Source of the DNA: JBBQNJ01 sp038329845
GTDB taxonomy: Bacteria; Planctomycetota; Phycisphaerae; Tepidisphaerales; Tepidisphaeraceae
NCBI GenBank assembly: GCA_038329845.1
Contig: JBBQNJ010000001.1
Location: forward strand, 124,001 to 188,000
DNA length: 64,000 nt
Direction of reading: 5' to 3'
In this document: piece after piece, positions 17,512-27,005 of the stretch
Position numbering within the stretch: position 1 is the stretch's first letter
How the letters are laid out: every line of letters begins with the position of its first letter
Position numbers and translations under genes: made by a program
Notes under the pieces: generated by a model
Databases searched by the model: none
What the model saw: the letters and a program-made list of their open reading frames with translations, nothing else
Told to the model about the DNA's origin: nothing

Positions 17512-18552
17512 TCACGGCCCCGCCTCGGTGGTCGGGGTTTGGGCGATCACCTGTTCGAGCACCTTGTCGGTAGTGATCCCCTCGGCTTCGCCTTCGAAGT
17601 TGAGGATCACGCGATGGCGCATCGCCGGGATCACGCCGCTGGAAATATCTTTGAAGCTGGCGTGAAACCGCCCATCGAGCAATGCCCGCACCTTGGCCGC
17701 CAGGGTGATCGCCTGCGCCGCCCGCGGGCTGGCGCCGACGCGCAGATACTGATTGACCATCGGCACGGCGTGCGCTCCGTGGGGATGGGTCGCCAGGGTC
17801 AGGCGGATCCCATAGTCCTGCACATGCGGCGCGATGATCACCCGGCGCACCAGCGCCTGGTGGGCGAGGATGCGCTGATCATCCAGCACCGGCTTAAGCT
17901 CCGGGCGGTGTCCCGTGGTGGTGCGATCGAGAATCTCCTTGAGTTCCTGGCGGTTGGAATACTCGACGATCAGCTTGAAAAAGAACCGGTCGAGCTGCGC
18001 CTCGGGCAACGGATACGTTCCCTCCTGCTCGAGCGGGTTCTGCGTCGCCATGACGAAAAACGGCTCGACGAGCTTGCGAATCTCACCCCCGGCCGTCACC
18101 TGCTTTTCCTGCATCGCCTCGAGCAGGGCCGACTGCGTCTTAGGCGTGGCCCGGTTGATCTCGTCGGCCAGCACGATCTGCGAGAAAATCGGCCCGTGGA
18201 TGAACTGGAAGACGCGACGGCCATGCTCGCCATCCATGATGACGTTGGTCCCGATTACGTCGGCGGGCATAAGGTCGGGAGTGAACTGGATGCGGTTGAA
18301 CTTCAGGTGCAGCGCATCGGCCAGGGCGCGAATCAAGGCGGTTTTTCCCAACCCCGGCACCCCTTCGAGCAAGGCATGGCCACCCACGAACAGGCAGGTC
18401 AACACCCCGTCGACGATCGCCGTGTGGCCGACGATCGCCTTGGCGATCTCCCCTTTCACGGCCTGATAGTCAGCGCGAAACGCATCGCACTGCGCCTGGA
18501 CGCCCGGATCGATGCCCGCCGATTCCGCCGCCGTTTCATAACCGCTCGCCAT
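17512..18552 (-). CDS. MoxR-family AAA+ ATPase
   Basis: 346 residues. Walker A is in LLEGVPGLGKTALIRALA, Walker B in QIVLADEINRATPKTQSALLEAM, sensor 1 in FVMATQNPLEQEGTYPLPEAQLDRF, and the C-terminal lid carries the AAA_lid residues. MoxR proteins act as chaperones that insert cofactors or mature partner complexes, usually with VWA proteins. It is the last gene of a minus-strand run, 39 bases after a small gene and close to a large VWA protein gene, the classic partner. The DUF58 protein that normally sits between them is not here. Confidence 0.93.
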   Translation of the reverse strand: MASGYETAAESAGIDPGVQAQCDAFRADYQAVKGEIAKAIVGHTAIVDGVLTCLFVGGHALLEGVPGLGKTALIRALADALHLKFNRIQFTPDLMPADVIGTNVIMDGEHGRRVFQFIHGPIFSQIVLADEINRATPKTQSALLEAMQEKQVTAGGEIRKLVEPFFVMATQNPLEQEGTYPLPEAQLDRFFFKLIVEYSNRQELKEILDRTTTGHRPELKPVLDDQRILAHQALVRRVIIAPHVQDYGIRLTLATHPHGAHAVPMVNQYLRVGASPRAAQAITLAAKVRALLDGRFHASFKDISSGVIPAMRHRVILNFEGEAEGITTDKVLEQVIAQTPTTEAGP

Positions 18553-18591
18553 GCTGTCCTTTCGATGTCTTCTCGCGTTGCCGAACCCATT

Positions 18592-18906
18592 TCATGCGGT
18601 GCGGCGTCGCTGCCCCTTGACCTTCACCGCCGCCAGATTTTCTCCGCCGTCAACCCGGCGCTTTTCACAAATCACATTCGCGCCCGCAGGAAACCGCCAG
18701 GTCTCTACGTCGGGGTCATCGTCGTCGTGGCCCTGGATAATGTAGCTCCCATCCCCCAGCTTCCGCGCGGGGATGGGTCGCCAGACAGTAACTCCTTCAT
18801 TGAGCAGCGAAACATAAATGTCGGTTGTTCGGTCCATCCGCGTCGAACCATCGGTTTGCGAATCTGCATGATCATACCGCAGAACGCGTTCCACTATACA
18901 GGTCAT
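18592..18906 (-). CDS. Small hypothetical protein between VWA and MoxR genes
   Basis: 104 residues. From residue 24 it reads as a compact beta-rich domain: MDRTTDIYVSLLNEGVTVW, RPIPARKLGDGSYIIQG, then an acidic DDDDPDVETWRFPAG and a basic tail. Its ATG overlaps the stop of the VWA gene (ATGA at 18903-18906), which implies coupled translation; an internal ATG at 18837 would give 81 residues and starts where the conserved-looking part begins. Function unknown. Confidence 0.6.
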   Translation of the reverse strand: MTCIVERVLRYDHADSQTDGSTRMDRTTDIYVSLLNEGVTVWRPIPARKLGDGSYIIQGHDDDDPDVETWRFPAGANVICEKRRVDGGENLAAVKVKGQRRRTA

Positions 18907-21900
18907 CCCTGGCCTTGTTCCTGGTCCTTGATCTTCTGTTGGGCCCGGCGCTTGGCTTCCAGGAGACTTCCGGTATGCCCGCCGGTGGGGACGTCGGTGG
19001 GCTTGGATGCGGGGGTCTTGGCGGGAGCGGGTTTGGGGGCCTCGCGGGTTGCGCCGCCGACCACGCCGGTGAGATCGCCTTCCACGCCGCGGGGGGCTTG
19101 GAATTTCGCTTTAGGATCGGGCCGCGAGGGTGGTGCCGCGGCCGTCACCCCACCCGCCTCGCCCCCGCCGCCGCCGCTCGGCCCTGGGCGGTCTCCCGGT
19201 GCCGCCTTGAAGCGCGTCTCGGCGACATCCTCGCGCACCCGCTTAAGCGCGTCGATTGACCCGCGGCTCTCGACCCGGCGGGTGACGAAGAACCCGCGCG
19301 CGTACCCGGCGGCGACGTTCGCCGCCCGGCGGGTCGATTGCCAGTCCCAGGCGATCCGGCGGATCGCCACGTCGATCAGGATCAGCCCCAGCACGATCGG
19401 CAGGACGATATCCCACACCGGCAGCGGCGATGCCGTCACCACCAGCCCATCGCGGCGAAACACGTCGGCATCTTGCGGATCGTCCAGCCGCAGTACCCGT
19501 CCGCCGGTTCGCTCGGCGATTCGCAGCAACGCCCCCTCGTCGCTGCGCAGGTCGCGCAGTTCCGGTGAGGCGTTCATCGCCGCCCCGCTGAGCAGCACCC
19601 CGGCGCGGTCCTTGCCGGCATAGTTCAGCACGACCACGTAGTTGCCGGGCGCGTCGGTGTTAAAGTCGGCGGTATAGATCCCCGGGGCGGTCTGCACCAG
19701 CTTGATCTCGTGCGGCTGGTTGTCCGGGCCGACGATCTGCCCGCGGATCGTCAGAAAATTCAGCGCGGTATTCTCCTTGCCCATCGCCTCGACAGTCACC
19801 TTGCCTTTGCTGCCGACGATGCGGGTCACAACGTCAAAATCGCTGCTCATCGCCGGGCGCGACACCCCGCGAACCACCTGGGCCCAGAGCTTGCCGAAGG
19901 CCGGAGAATTGACCCACGTCGCCGCCCAGCGGTTGTGGGCATCGCTGGTGAACGCCGCGGCCTTGCCCAGCCCGGTGCGCCAATGGGCCAAAATCGGATC
20001 CGCGTTTTTGCCCGCGATCATCGGCATCTCGATCTGCGGATCGGGCTTGCGGCTGGTCAGCACCATCCCCGTCACCGCCGGCACGCGCCCCAGCCCCTTG
20101 ACCATATCGCTAGTACTGGGCGGCAGGCGCACCGGAATGCCCTCGTCGGATTCCAGGATCAAGCTGCGCCGTACGACCGTCGCTTCCTTAATAAATATCT
20201 GCGGCAACTGGTTAAAGTTCGAGTTGATCGGCCCATACCAGCGTCCTCGCGTGACCTGGGAGATATTCTTCATCGTGTCCGGCACGCCCCCGTGGGGATA
20301 GACGCTTACCGTCGAGACCGTCACGCCGGCGGCGAGATACTGGTTGATCAGCGGCGCACTGGGCGCGCCGGGGTCGCCGTCGGAGATGATGATGACGTGC
20401 TTTTGCTTGGCGTTGCTGCGGATCAAGGCGTAGTCGGTGGGATTGGCACCGTTGAGGGCCAACGTCATCGAGGCGTTGAAGTCGGGCATATCCCCCAGCG
20501 CCATTTTTTTGATCGCCGCGTTCACCCGCGATCCATCCCCCTTTTTCTGAAGCGGAAAATCCCACTGCGCCCCGTTGACCCCCTGGTTGCCGGCGCCGAA
20601 GCCGTAACTGATCACCCCGATCTCGTCGTGTTCGCTGAGCGTCTCGGCCGCCTTGAGCGCGCACTGGATGCCCCAGTAGTTCCCATCGGGCATCTCGCAC
20701 GAGTGCATCACCAGCACCAGCGCGCCCTTGGGGATCTGGCGCTGGGCGGGAATCTCCATGGCGACGGGAAGAACCTCCTCGAGCTTCGACCCCTGCCAAC
20801 CGCCGGCCCCGAACGCATCCGGCCCGCCGATCATCACCAGCCCCCCGCCCATGTCGCGCACGTAGGCGGCCAGAATCGATCCCTGCTCGTCGCTGATTCC
20901 CCCCGCCCCGCGCGGAACGTTGGCCAGGATCACCGCGTCGTAGTTGATCAGCGCGATCGCGTCCGGGGGAAACTCCGCCGGGGTGATCCGCTTGAGGTTG
21001 ATCCCCTCGGCCGCCAGGGCCTGCTGGAGAATCTTCCCCGCATCCCGATCGACGTTGTCCACGTACAGCACCTGCCCGCGCCCGCGGACGAAGGTGAAGC
21101 TGTCCTGCGAATTATTCGCCAGCAGCGTATCTCCCTGCGCCGGCGCGCCGGCGAGCCCACCACCACCGCCACCGGCCCCCACCCGGGCCGTCACATTCTC
21201 GGCGTCAAAACTGGCGTGAAACCGATGCACCCCCGGCTCCTTCAATCCGCCCACACGCACCCGTTCGACGTTCGATCCCGGCCGCAGCGTCACCCGCCGC
21301 GTCGCCTGCACCCCCGGCGTCTCGGGGTCCAGATCCATCGGCTCGCCTTCGTGGCTGACCGTCAACTTTCCGGTCACATCGGTCACGTTGGTGCTCTTGA
21401 GAATCACGTCGAGAGTGAACGGCTCATTCTCCCGCTGCCACGATGGAGAGATGAACCGCTCCATCAGCACTTCGTTCTGGATGTCGTACTTCAGCGGCAG
21501 CACGTCGATGGGAGTTTTCCGAGCCACCGCGGCGTTGATCGCCGACTCGAGATCGCCGGAAGTCGCGTTGCCGTCCCACACCAGCACCAGGCGATGCATC
21601 GCGTCCTTGCCGAGCGTCGCCAGCGCCAGTTGTAGCGCCGAGCCGACGTCGGTCCCGGTTCCGCTGTCGCGGATCGGCTTGGCATCCAGCAGCAGCCGGG
21701 TGTTGGGCATCGCGTCGATCAAGGCATTGGAATGAAAGCTGATGACCCCGATGCGGTCCTGCGGGCGCTTGCGGGCATCGTCGGCGAGCTTCTTGAAATA
21801 GTCGTCCAAGGCCTCCTGGAGGCTGGCATACCTGCCGGGAAAGTCGCGCGCCTGGAGCGTGGATTGGCTGATGTCGCGCAGGACCATGACCTCGACGTCC

Positions 21901-22148
21901 TTGTGCGTGCGCTGCCATCGCACCCCCCCGAGAATGAGCACGAACCCCAGCAGCACCGCCAGCCGCGACCCGATCGCCACCCAGCGGCGCACCGGCCCCA
22001 GCCCGCTGAGCGAACGCATCCCCAGCCAGACCACCACCGCCCCCAGCGCTGCCCACAACGCCAGCGCCATCCACCCGGAGAAATACTCCAGCCGCAGCGG
22101 CCAAGCGGCCAGGGTCGCGGGAAGAAGTTGAGTCGGGAAAAGCGCCAT
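18903..22148 (-). CDS. Large membrane VWA / glutamine-amidotransferase-like protein
   Basis: 1081 residues. Two N-terminal membrane helices (about 20-75) precede a first von Willebrand A domain with the MIDAS start VMVLRDISQST. A beta-rich linker follows, then a class I amidotransferase-like region (VILANVPRGAGG, GGLVMIGGPDAFGAGGW), a second VWA-like segment (GALVLVMHSCEMPDGNYWG), a long beta region, and one C-terminal helix (VWDIVLPIVLGLILIDVAI) with a Pro/Ala/Lys-rich cytoplasmic tail. This matches large planctomycete VWA/BatA-like proteins that pair with MoxR ATPases. The ATG at 22148 was chosen over a TTG 18 bases earlier. It lies 18 bases after the permease-NHL gene. Confidence 0.85.
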   Translation of the reverse strand: MALFPTQLLPATLAAWPLRLEYFSGWMALALWAALGAVVVWLGMRSLSGLGPVRRWVAIGSRLAVLLGFVLILGGVRWQRTHKDVEVMVLRDISQSTLQARDFPGRYASLQEALDDYFKKLADDARKRPQDRIGVISFHSNALIDAMPNTRLLLDAKPIRDSGTGTDVGSALQLALATLGKDAMHRLVLVWDGNATSGDLESAINAAVARKTPIDVLPLKYDIQNEVLMERFISPSWQRENEPFTLDVILKSTNVTDVTGKLTVSHEGEPMDLDPETPGVQATRRVTLRPGSNVERVRVGGLKEPGVHRFHASFDAENVTARVGAGGGGGGLAGAPAQGDTLLANNSQDSFTFVRGRGQVLYVDNVDRDAGKILQQALAAEGINLKRITPAEFPPDAIALINYDAVILANVPRGAGGISDEQGSILAAYVRDMGGGLVMIGGPDAFGAGGWQGSKLEEVLPVAMEIPAQRQIPKGALVLVMHSCEMPDGNYWGIQCALKAAETLSEHDEIGVISYGFGAGNQGVNGAQWDFPLQKKGDGSRVNAAIKKMALGDMPDFNASMTLALNGANPTDYALIRSNAKQKHVIIISDGDPGAPSAPLINQYLAAGVTVSTVSVYPHGGVPDTMKNISQVTRGRWYGPINSNFNQLPQIFIKEATVVRRSLILESDEGIPVRLPPSTSDMVKGLGRVPAVTGMVLTSRKPDPQIEMPMIAGKNADPILAHWRTGLGKAAAFTSDAHNRWAATWVNSPAFGKLWAQVVRGVSRPAMSSDFDVVTRIVGSKGKVTVEAMGKENTALNFLTIRGQIVGPDNQPHEIKLVQTAPGIYTADFNTDAPGNYVVVLNYAGKDRAGVLLSGAAMNASPELRDLRSDEGALLRIAERTGGRVLRLDDPQDADVFRRDGLVVTASPLPVWDIVLPIVLGLILIDVAIRRIAWDWQSTRRAANVAAGYARGFFVTRRVESRGSIDALKRVREDVAETRFKAAPGDRPGPSGGGGGEAGGVTAAAPPSRPDPKAKFQAPRGVEGDLTGVVGGATREAPKPAPAKTPASKPTDVPTGGHTGSLLEAKRRAQQKIKDQEQGQG

Positions 22149-22166
22149 GTCGTTTGAACTCGCCAA

Positions 22167-24725
22167 CTAAAACGCCACCACCTGCACGCGATTATTCCCG
22201 GAATCGACCACCACCGCCCGTCCCCGGGCGTCGATCGCCACCGCCCACGGATACGCCAGTTCGCCCGGCTCATGGCCGGCCCGTCCCCACGTCCCCAGGC
22301 CGCGGCCGCTGTGCGCGTCGATCCGCTGCACCCGATTGTTGCCGAACTCGGCGACGATCAACCGACCCTCGCCTTCCAGCGCCAGACCGTACGGATAGCG
22401 AAACTCCCCGTCGCCCGAACCGGCCCGGCCCATGTTGCGAACCCACCGTCCCGCGGCGGTGAACACCACGATCCTGTGATTGCAGGCATCGGCGATGTAC
22501 ACCGTGTCGGTGCCGTCGATCACCAGCGACTGGGGACGCATGAACTCGCCGTCGTCCTGGCCGAAAGATCCGAACTCACTTTGATAGACTCCATCCGGCG
22601 AAAAGATTTGCACCCGGTCATGGTCGCCATACTCGGCCACGAAAATGCGTCCTTTCGAGTCAAACGCGATATCGGTGGGAAAAACAAACTGCCCCGGCTC
22701 GCGCCCCATCGAGCCCCACTGGCGAAGCAGCGTTCCGGTCGGGGTGTAGACCATCACGCGGTGATAGTGCGTGTCGGGCACGTAGATATTCCCATCCGGC
22801 CCGACGCTCACGCCCACGGGTTTGCCCTGTTGCCATTCGGGCATTCTCCATTCGGCGAGCGGGTTTCCGCGAGCGTCCAGGCGCTGCACGCGGGCCATCC
22901 GGTCGATCACCACGAAGCTGTCATCGGCGGACAGATGCGCGATCGCCCGGGGGTAGACGACCTGGGCCGGCGACTCTCCCGGCACACACCACATGTCCAC
23001 CGGCTGTCGACCTCGGTCACATCCCGCCGTCGGCCCCATGATCGACGCGATCAGCACCGCCGCGGCGATGGATCGCCCGCCCCGCCGCGCCCGCCGCGCC
23101 CGCCGCCACATACGCCAGGAGATGACAACGAATCCCATCGCGCCGATCGCCAGGCACGCCACCACGCCCATCAATAGCAGCGAGCCCTCGAGCATGTCGT
23201 CGTATCGCTGCATATGGACCCATTGCATCAGCATGGGGATCAGGGTCTGAGGCCGCTGCGGATTCAGCAGGACGGTGGCCGGCGCCTCGGTCATGGACAG
23301 GATCATCAGCAGCACCGCGACGGCCGCGATCATCGGCCAAGCCAGGGGCATGACCACGGCCCACCCGGTCCGCGCCGTCGAGGCCCCGTCGATCGCCGCC
23401 AGGTCGCGCAGTTCCGTCCAGGCGCCGGATCGCGTGGCCCGGGCGGCGGCGACGGCGATCCAGCCGAATCGCCCGAGGTACGCCATGATCACAATAATCG
23501 GGCCGTCGTAGATCCAGCCCAGATGCGGGCGATTGTACATTCGGATCAGCGCCACCGCGATCAACTGCCCGCCGATCACGAACCCGGCCAGTCCCAGCCC
23601 GATCGCCAAGTTCAGCCCACGTTTGCCGATCGATCCGGCGATCCCGCATATCGCCAGCGCCGCACCGCTGGCGCCGGCGGCGGCGCCGAGCCACAGCGTT
23701 CCGGTGAGTTGAGGACTGAAGACTTGCCAGATTTGCCCCGTCCGCCACGGCCGGTGCAGCGATTGGATCATCGCCCCGACGGGAAGGCCCACGGTCAGCG
23801 CGATCACCCCGAGAGCCGCGAGCAACGGCCCGACCCCGATGCGCAAGATCGGCGGCGGCGGACCGATTTCAAGCGATTCGGACTGGGCGGCGCTGCGCCG
23901 CGCCCAAAAGACCATCGCTGCGGCAAGCAGACCGCTCGCCGCCAGCAGCGGCGTCGCCACGGCCGCCGCCGACGCCGCCCGCGCGTCCTGGTCGGCGCGG
24001 CCCAAGGATTCGCTCGCGCCCATCGGTGCCATGATGGCGCTGGGTCCGGAAGCGAACGCGCCGGTGTCGAACACCATGCGGACTTCCGTCGCCACCACGC
24101 TGATCCCCGTCGGCTCGTAGACCGCGAACTCCTGCCCCGCCAGCACCAGCACGATCGCCCCCCCCGCCAGCGCTGAGGGAAGCAGCTGCCGCGCCGTCAA
24201 GCGCCCCAGCGCCCCGTCCAGAATCGCCTGCTGTTGTACGTTTCGATCCATCCGGCGCAGCGCCAGCCCCATCGCCGCCGCCGGGATCGGCCAAAGCCAC
24301 GCCGCCAGCGTCCATACGCACCGCGCCACGTCCGCCGCCGACGCAGGCATAAAATGCCACCCCGCCAGCCGCGCCACTTGGCGCCATCCATACGCATAGG
24401 TGATGCTCGGCAGCAGCAGCACCACCGGCAGCAACAACGCGAGAACCGTCGCCGCCCGCCGTCCACCCCGGCCCAGCATCAGGGCCGCCGGAACCGCCAG
24501 CGCCAACGCGATCACCGCTGCCGATCCGTTATAGAACAGCGTCCGGACCAACAGCTTGAGACGAAACCCATCCAGACCGAACTCAATCCCCCCGGCCTCA
24601 CCCGCCGCCCGCATCAAGCGAATTGCCAGCCAGCCGATCGGAACAGCGCAACTGATAATCACCAACCCCCAGAACAGCGCGCCGATCACCCGCCCACCTT
24701 GTCCCACTCCCGCGCGCGAAGCCAT
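22167..24725 (-). CDS. ABC permease fused to an NHL-repeat beta-propeller
   Basis: 852 residues. Residues about 1-560 form a polytopic permease of the FbpB/ThiP type with roughly twelve helices, including two binding-protein-dependent transport segments (VRTLFYNGSAAVIALALAVP and the later LAAIDGASTARTGWAVVMPL, an EAA-loop-like stretch). After a last hydrophobic run and Cys569 (in GPTAGCDRG, which looks like a buried lipobox) come about 280 residues of NHL repeats (VYPRAIAHLSADDSFVVIDR, FPTDIAFDSKGRIFVAEYGD, MRPQSLVIDGTDTVYIADAC, YPYGLALEGEGRLIVAEFGN). No frame break is seen between the parts. The cognate ATPase and binding protein are not adjacent. GTG at 24755 is an alternative start. Confidence 0.85.
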   Translation of the reverse strand: MASRAGVGQGGRVIGALFWGLVIISCAVPIGWLAIRLMRAAGEAGGIEFGLDGFRLKLLVRTLFYNGSAAVIALALAVPAALMLGRGGRRAATVLALLLPVVLLLPSITYAYGWRQVARLAGWHFMPASAADVARCVWTLAAWLWPIPAAAMGLALRRMDRNVQQQAILDGALGRLTARQLLPSALAGGAIVLVLAGQEFAVYEPTGISVVATEVRMVFDTGAFASGPSAIMAPMGASESLGRADQDARAASAAAVATPLLAASGLLAAAMVFWARRSAAQSESLEIGPPPPILRIGVGPLLAALGVIALTVGLPVGAMIQSLHRPWRTGQIWQVFSPQLTGTLWLGAAAGASGAALAICGIAGSIGKRGLNLAIGLGLAGFVIGGQLIAVALIRMYNRPHLGWIYDGPIIVIMAYLGRFGWIAVAAARATRSGAWTELRDLAAIDGASTARTGWAVVMPLAWPMIAAVAVLLMILSMTEAPATVLLNPQRPQTLIPMLMQWVHMQRYDDMLEGSLLLMGVVACLAIGAMGFVVISWRMWRRARRARRGGRSIAAAVLIASIMGPTAGCDRGRQPVDMWCVPGESPAQVVYPRAIAHLSADDSFVVIDRMARVQRLDARGNPLAEWRMPEWQQGKPVGVSVGPDGNIYVPDTHYHRVMVYTPTGTLLRQWGSMGREPGQFVFPTDIAFDSKGRIFVAEYGDHDRVQIFSPDGVYQSEFGSFGQDDGEFMRPQSLVIDGTDTVYIADACNHRIVVFTAAGRWVRNMGRAGSGDGEFRYPYGLALEGEGRLIVAEFGNNRVQRIDAHSGRGLGTWGRAGHEPGELAYPWAVAIDARGRAVVVDSGNNRVQVVAF

Positions 24726-24810
24726 CACTGAAGTATAACCGATCAACCCCTTCACCGTGCGCGGCCGGACCTATCCTCCGCCGGTTCGACGACCATGCCT
24801 GCTGCGCGCC

Positions 24811-26997
24811 TCATGCCAGTTCGGCGCGGCGGATAATCTCGTCCTGCTCGCGGATGCTCAGCTCGATGAAGCGGGCGTTGAGACCGGCGATCCGCACGAC
24901 CAAGTCTTGATACCGCTCGGGGTGCAGCTTGGCGGCCTTTAGTTTTGCCGCGTCCAAAACGTTCACCTGCAGTTCCTGGCCGCCGTCCTCGAAAAACGCC
25001 TCGATAAGCGGGCGCAGGATTTCCGGGCGGGCCTGGTTGCCCGGCAGCGTCAGGTTGTTGTTGTAGATTCCCGCGAACTCTTTCGACGCCGGGAGCTTCA
25101 GCACGCTGTTGAGGATGGCCGTCGGTCCTTGGCGGGTGGTCCCGCAGACAGCGGCGATGGAATCGCCCACGGGTTCGCGCGCGGCCCGCCCGTCCAAGGT
25201 GGCGCCGATCTTCAGACCGTCCAGATGATGCAACGACCTGACCACATGGCAGACGGCGATCGGAGGAACGCCGTTGCGGGCGGCGGCGGTTTCCAAGGCG
25301 CGGCGGCGCGCCTGGCCCAGGGCCAAGGCCCAGCGATCGGCCGCATCGTCGTCATTGCCCCACTTGGGTGCTTGGGCGATCCGGTGCAGCATCGCCTCGT
25401 CGGCCGCGTCCACGGCGTCGATCATTTGTCGCAGCGTCGCGTGTCGGTCTACGAACACGGTCCGTTCGATGGCTGCCAGGGCGTTGATGGCATTGGCGGT
25501 TCCCCTCAGATACAGCCCGGGGACGTGATAGGGCATCCCGCCCATCCAATCGCGCCCGTCTTCGGCGCAGGCATGAGAACAAGCGCTGGTGAAGGGCATG
25601 GGCAGCTTTTCGGCATGACGGGCGATGGCGTCCTTTCGCCTGGAAAGCCCGGTCTCGGCAATTTCCAGAACCTTGGCCTCCCACAGCGCCATGATCGCGT
25701 CCATGCTTGAACACGATTCCGTCCGTTCGCGCACGATCCGGTCCAGCACGCCGAGTTCGTTGAAAGATAGTCCCGCCGGGAAGGCGCTTTCGCATAGCCG
25801 TCCCGGGATCCCCAGTTCGTTGCAGCCAATGATGCAGTAATCCCAGGCGTCGGCCGGTGCCACTCCGGCGGCGATGAGCGCCGGGGCCACCTGCTCGTCG
25901 TTGACCAGCAGCGGCATCGATCGGCCCCCGGCCAGCAGCTTGGTCGATGTTTCCCACACCACTTCGTCCAGGTTGCGATGCCAGCGAACGAAGCAGTGCG
26001 GATCGGCCACCGGCGTCTGCTCGAAAGCGCGGAGAAAAGCCGTCGTCACGGCATTGCATTGATCTCGCCCTTCATGATCGGCCCCGCCCAGGGTGATCGC
26101 CTGGGTATTCGAGCCGCGCCCGCCGAAACTGTTCGATCCCACAGCGATCAGGAACGCGCGGATCAGATCCGCCGACGCCCCGGGCGCTTCGGCCGCCTCG
26201 TCGGCGAACCGCGCCAGCGCCCGGTCCGCCAACCCGATCGAGATGGACTGGCCTTGTCCTTCCAACACCAGCGCCAAATGAGCCAGGACAATCGACTGCA
26301 ACCCCTCGAACAGGTTGGCGGCCGGATGCTCAGGAACCCGCCGGCAGGCCCGGGCCGCCCGGCGATGGCACGCGGCGCGCAACGGGTCCGGCTCGCGGGC
26401 CGCGGCCGATTCGGCGGCATCGGCCAGACGATTGGCCCATTCAATCACCGCCCGGCAGGCAATCTTCATCGCCCGCCGATAGACTCGCGCCGACTCATCG
26501 CCGTCGGGTTCGTGCGTGGCAAGGCGAGCGAGGATTGCGGTCACCCCTTCGTTGACCACGCGGACATAATCGATGCTCACATGCCCCGTGCCGGCATTGC
26601 CGCCAGCCTGGCCCAGCTCGACCCAGGCGCGGCGCAGGTCCTCGGGAATCTGCGCGCTGAACCACTCATCGGTGATGAAATCATGTTCGATTTTGAGTTG
26701 GGGACACAGGCCAAACCCGGCCTCGGGCACCAGGCTCCAGGCCCGCGGAGCGCTGGATGTGTTTCCGGCGAAAATCGGGTTGCTCGACACATCCAGCGTC
26801 ATCCGCGCCGTGATCTCCCGCAGCGCCATCGCCCGCGTGATCGGCACCGGCTCGGCGCTGAACCGCCGGTACGCTTCGGTCACAATCCACGCCCGTTCCA
26901 GGCAGACCCGATCGGTCGCGCCGAATAAGGCGTGTTCGACCGCCGGCAGCAGGCCGTGGATATCGACGCTCAAATCCGACTCAATGACGATCGCCAT
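24811..26997 (-). CDS. Glycyl radical enzyme (pyruvate formate-lyase family)
   Basis: 728 residues. Near the C-terminus VRIAGLNARFIELSIREQDE carries the radical Gly705 in the family context (R-V-x-G-Y in PFL). The active-site loop is WDYCIIGCNELGIPG, with Cys392 and Glu394 forming the G-C-x-E pattern of eliminating/dehydratase-type members rather than the Cys-Cys pair of true PFL. The substrate cannot be assigned. The ATG at 26997 was chosen (MAIVIESDL); the frame continues upstream through low-complexity codons that overlap the activase gene. The activase lies eight bases upstream, so the pair is an operon. These enzymes need anaerobic conditions, since oxygen cleaves the backbone at the radical Gly. 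Confidence 0.9.
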   Translation of the reverse strand: MAIVIESDLSVDIHGLLPAVEHALFGATDRVCLERAWIVTEAYRRFSAEPVPITRAMALREITARMTLDVSSNPIFAGNTSSAPRAWSLVPEAGFGLCPQLKIEHDFITDEWFSAQIPEDLRRAWVELGQAGGNAGTGHVSIDYVRVVNEGVTAILARLATHEPDGDESARVYRRAMKIACRAVIEWANRLADAAESAAAREPDPLRAACHRRAARACRRVPEHPAANLFEGLQSIVLAHLALVLEGQGQSISIGLADRALARFADEAAEAPGASADLIRAFLIAVGSNSFGGRGSNTQAITLGGADHEGRDQCNAVTTAFLRAFEQTPVADPHCFVRWHRNLDEVVWETSTKLLAGGRSMPLLVNDEQVAPALIAAGVAPADAWDYCIIGCNELGIPGRLCESAFPAGLSFNELGVLDRIVRERTESCSSMDAIMALWEAKVLEIAETGLSRRKDAIARHAEKLPMPFTSACSHACAEDGRDWMGGMPYHVPGLYLRGTANAINALAAIERTVFVDRHATLRQMIDAVDAADEAMLHRIAQAPKWGNDDDAADRWALALGQARRRALETAAARNGVPPIAVCHVVRSLHHLDGLKIGATLDGRAAREPVGDSIAAVCGTTRQGPTAILNSVLKLPASKEFAGIYNNNLTLPGNQARPEILRPLIEAFFEDGGQELQVNVLDAAKLKAAKLHPERYQDLVVRIAGLNARFIELSIREQDEIIRRAELA

Positions 26998-27005
26998 GGG
27001 TTCTC

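Noticed and set aside
17539..21635. Two long plus-strand frames (694 and 641 codons)
   Set aside because: They are shadows of moxR and the VWA gene, which have complete domain motifs.
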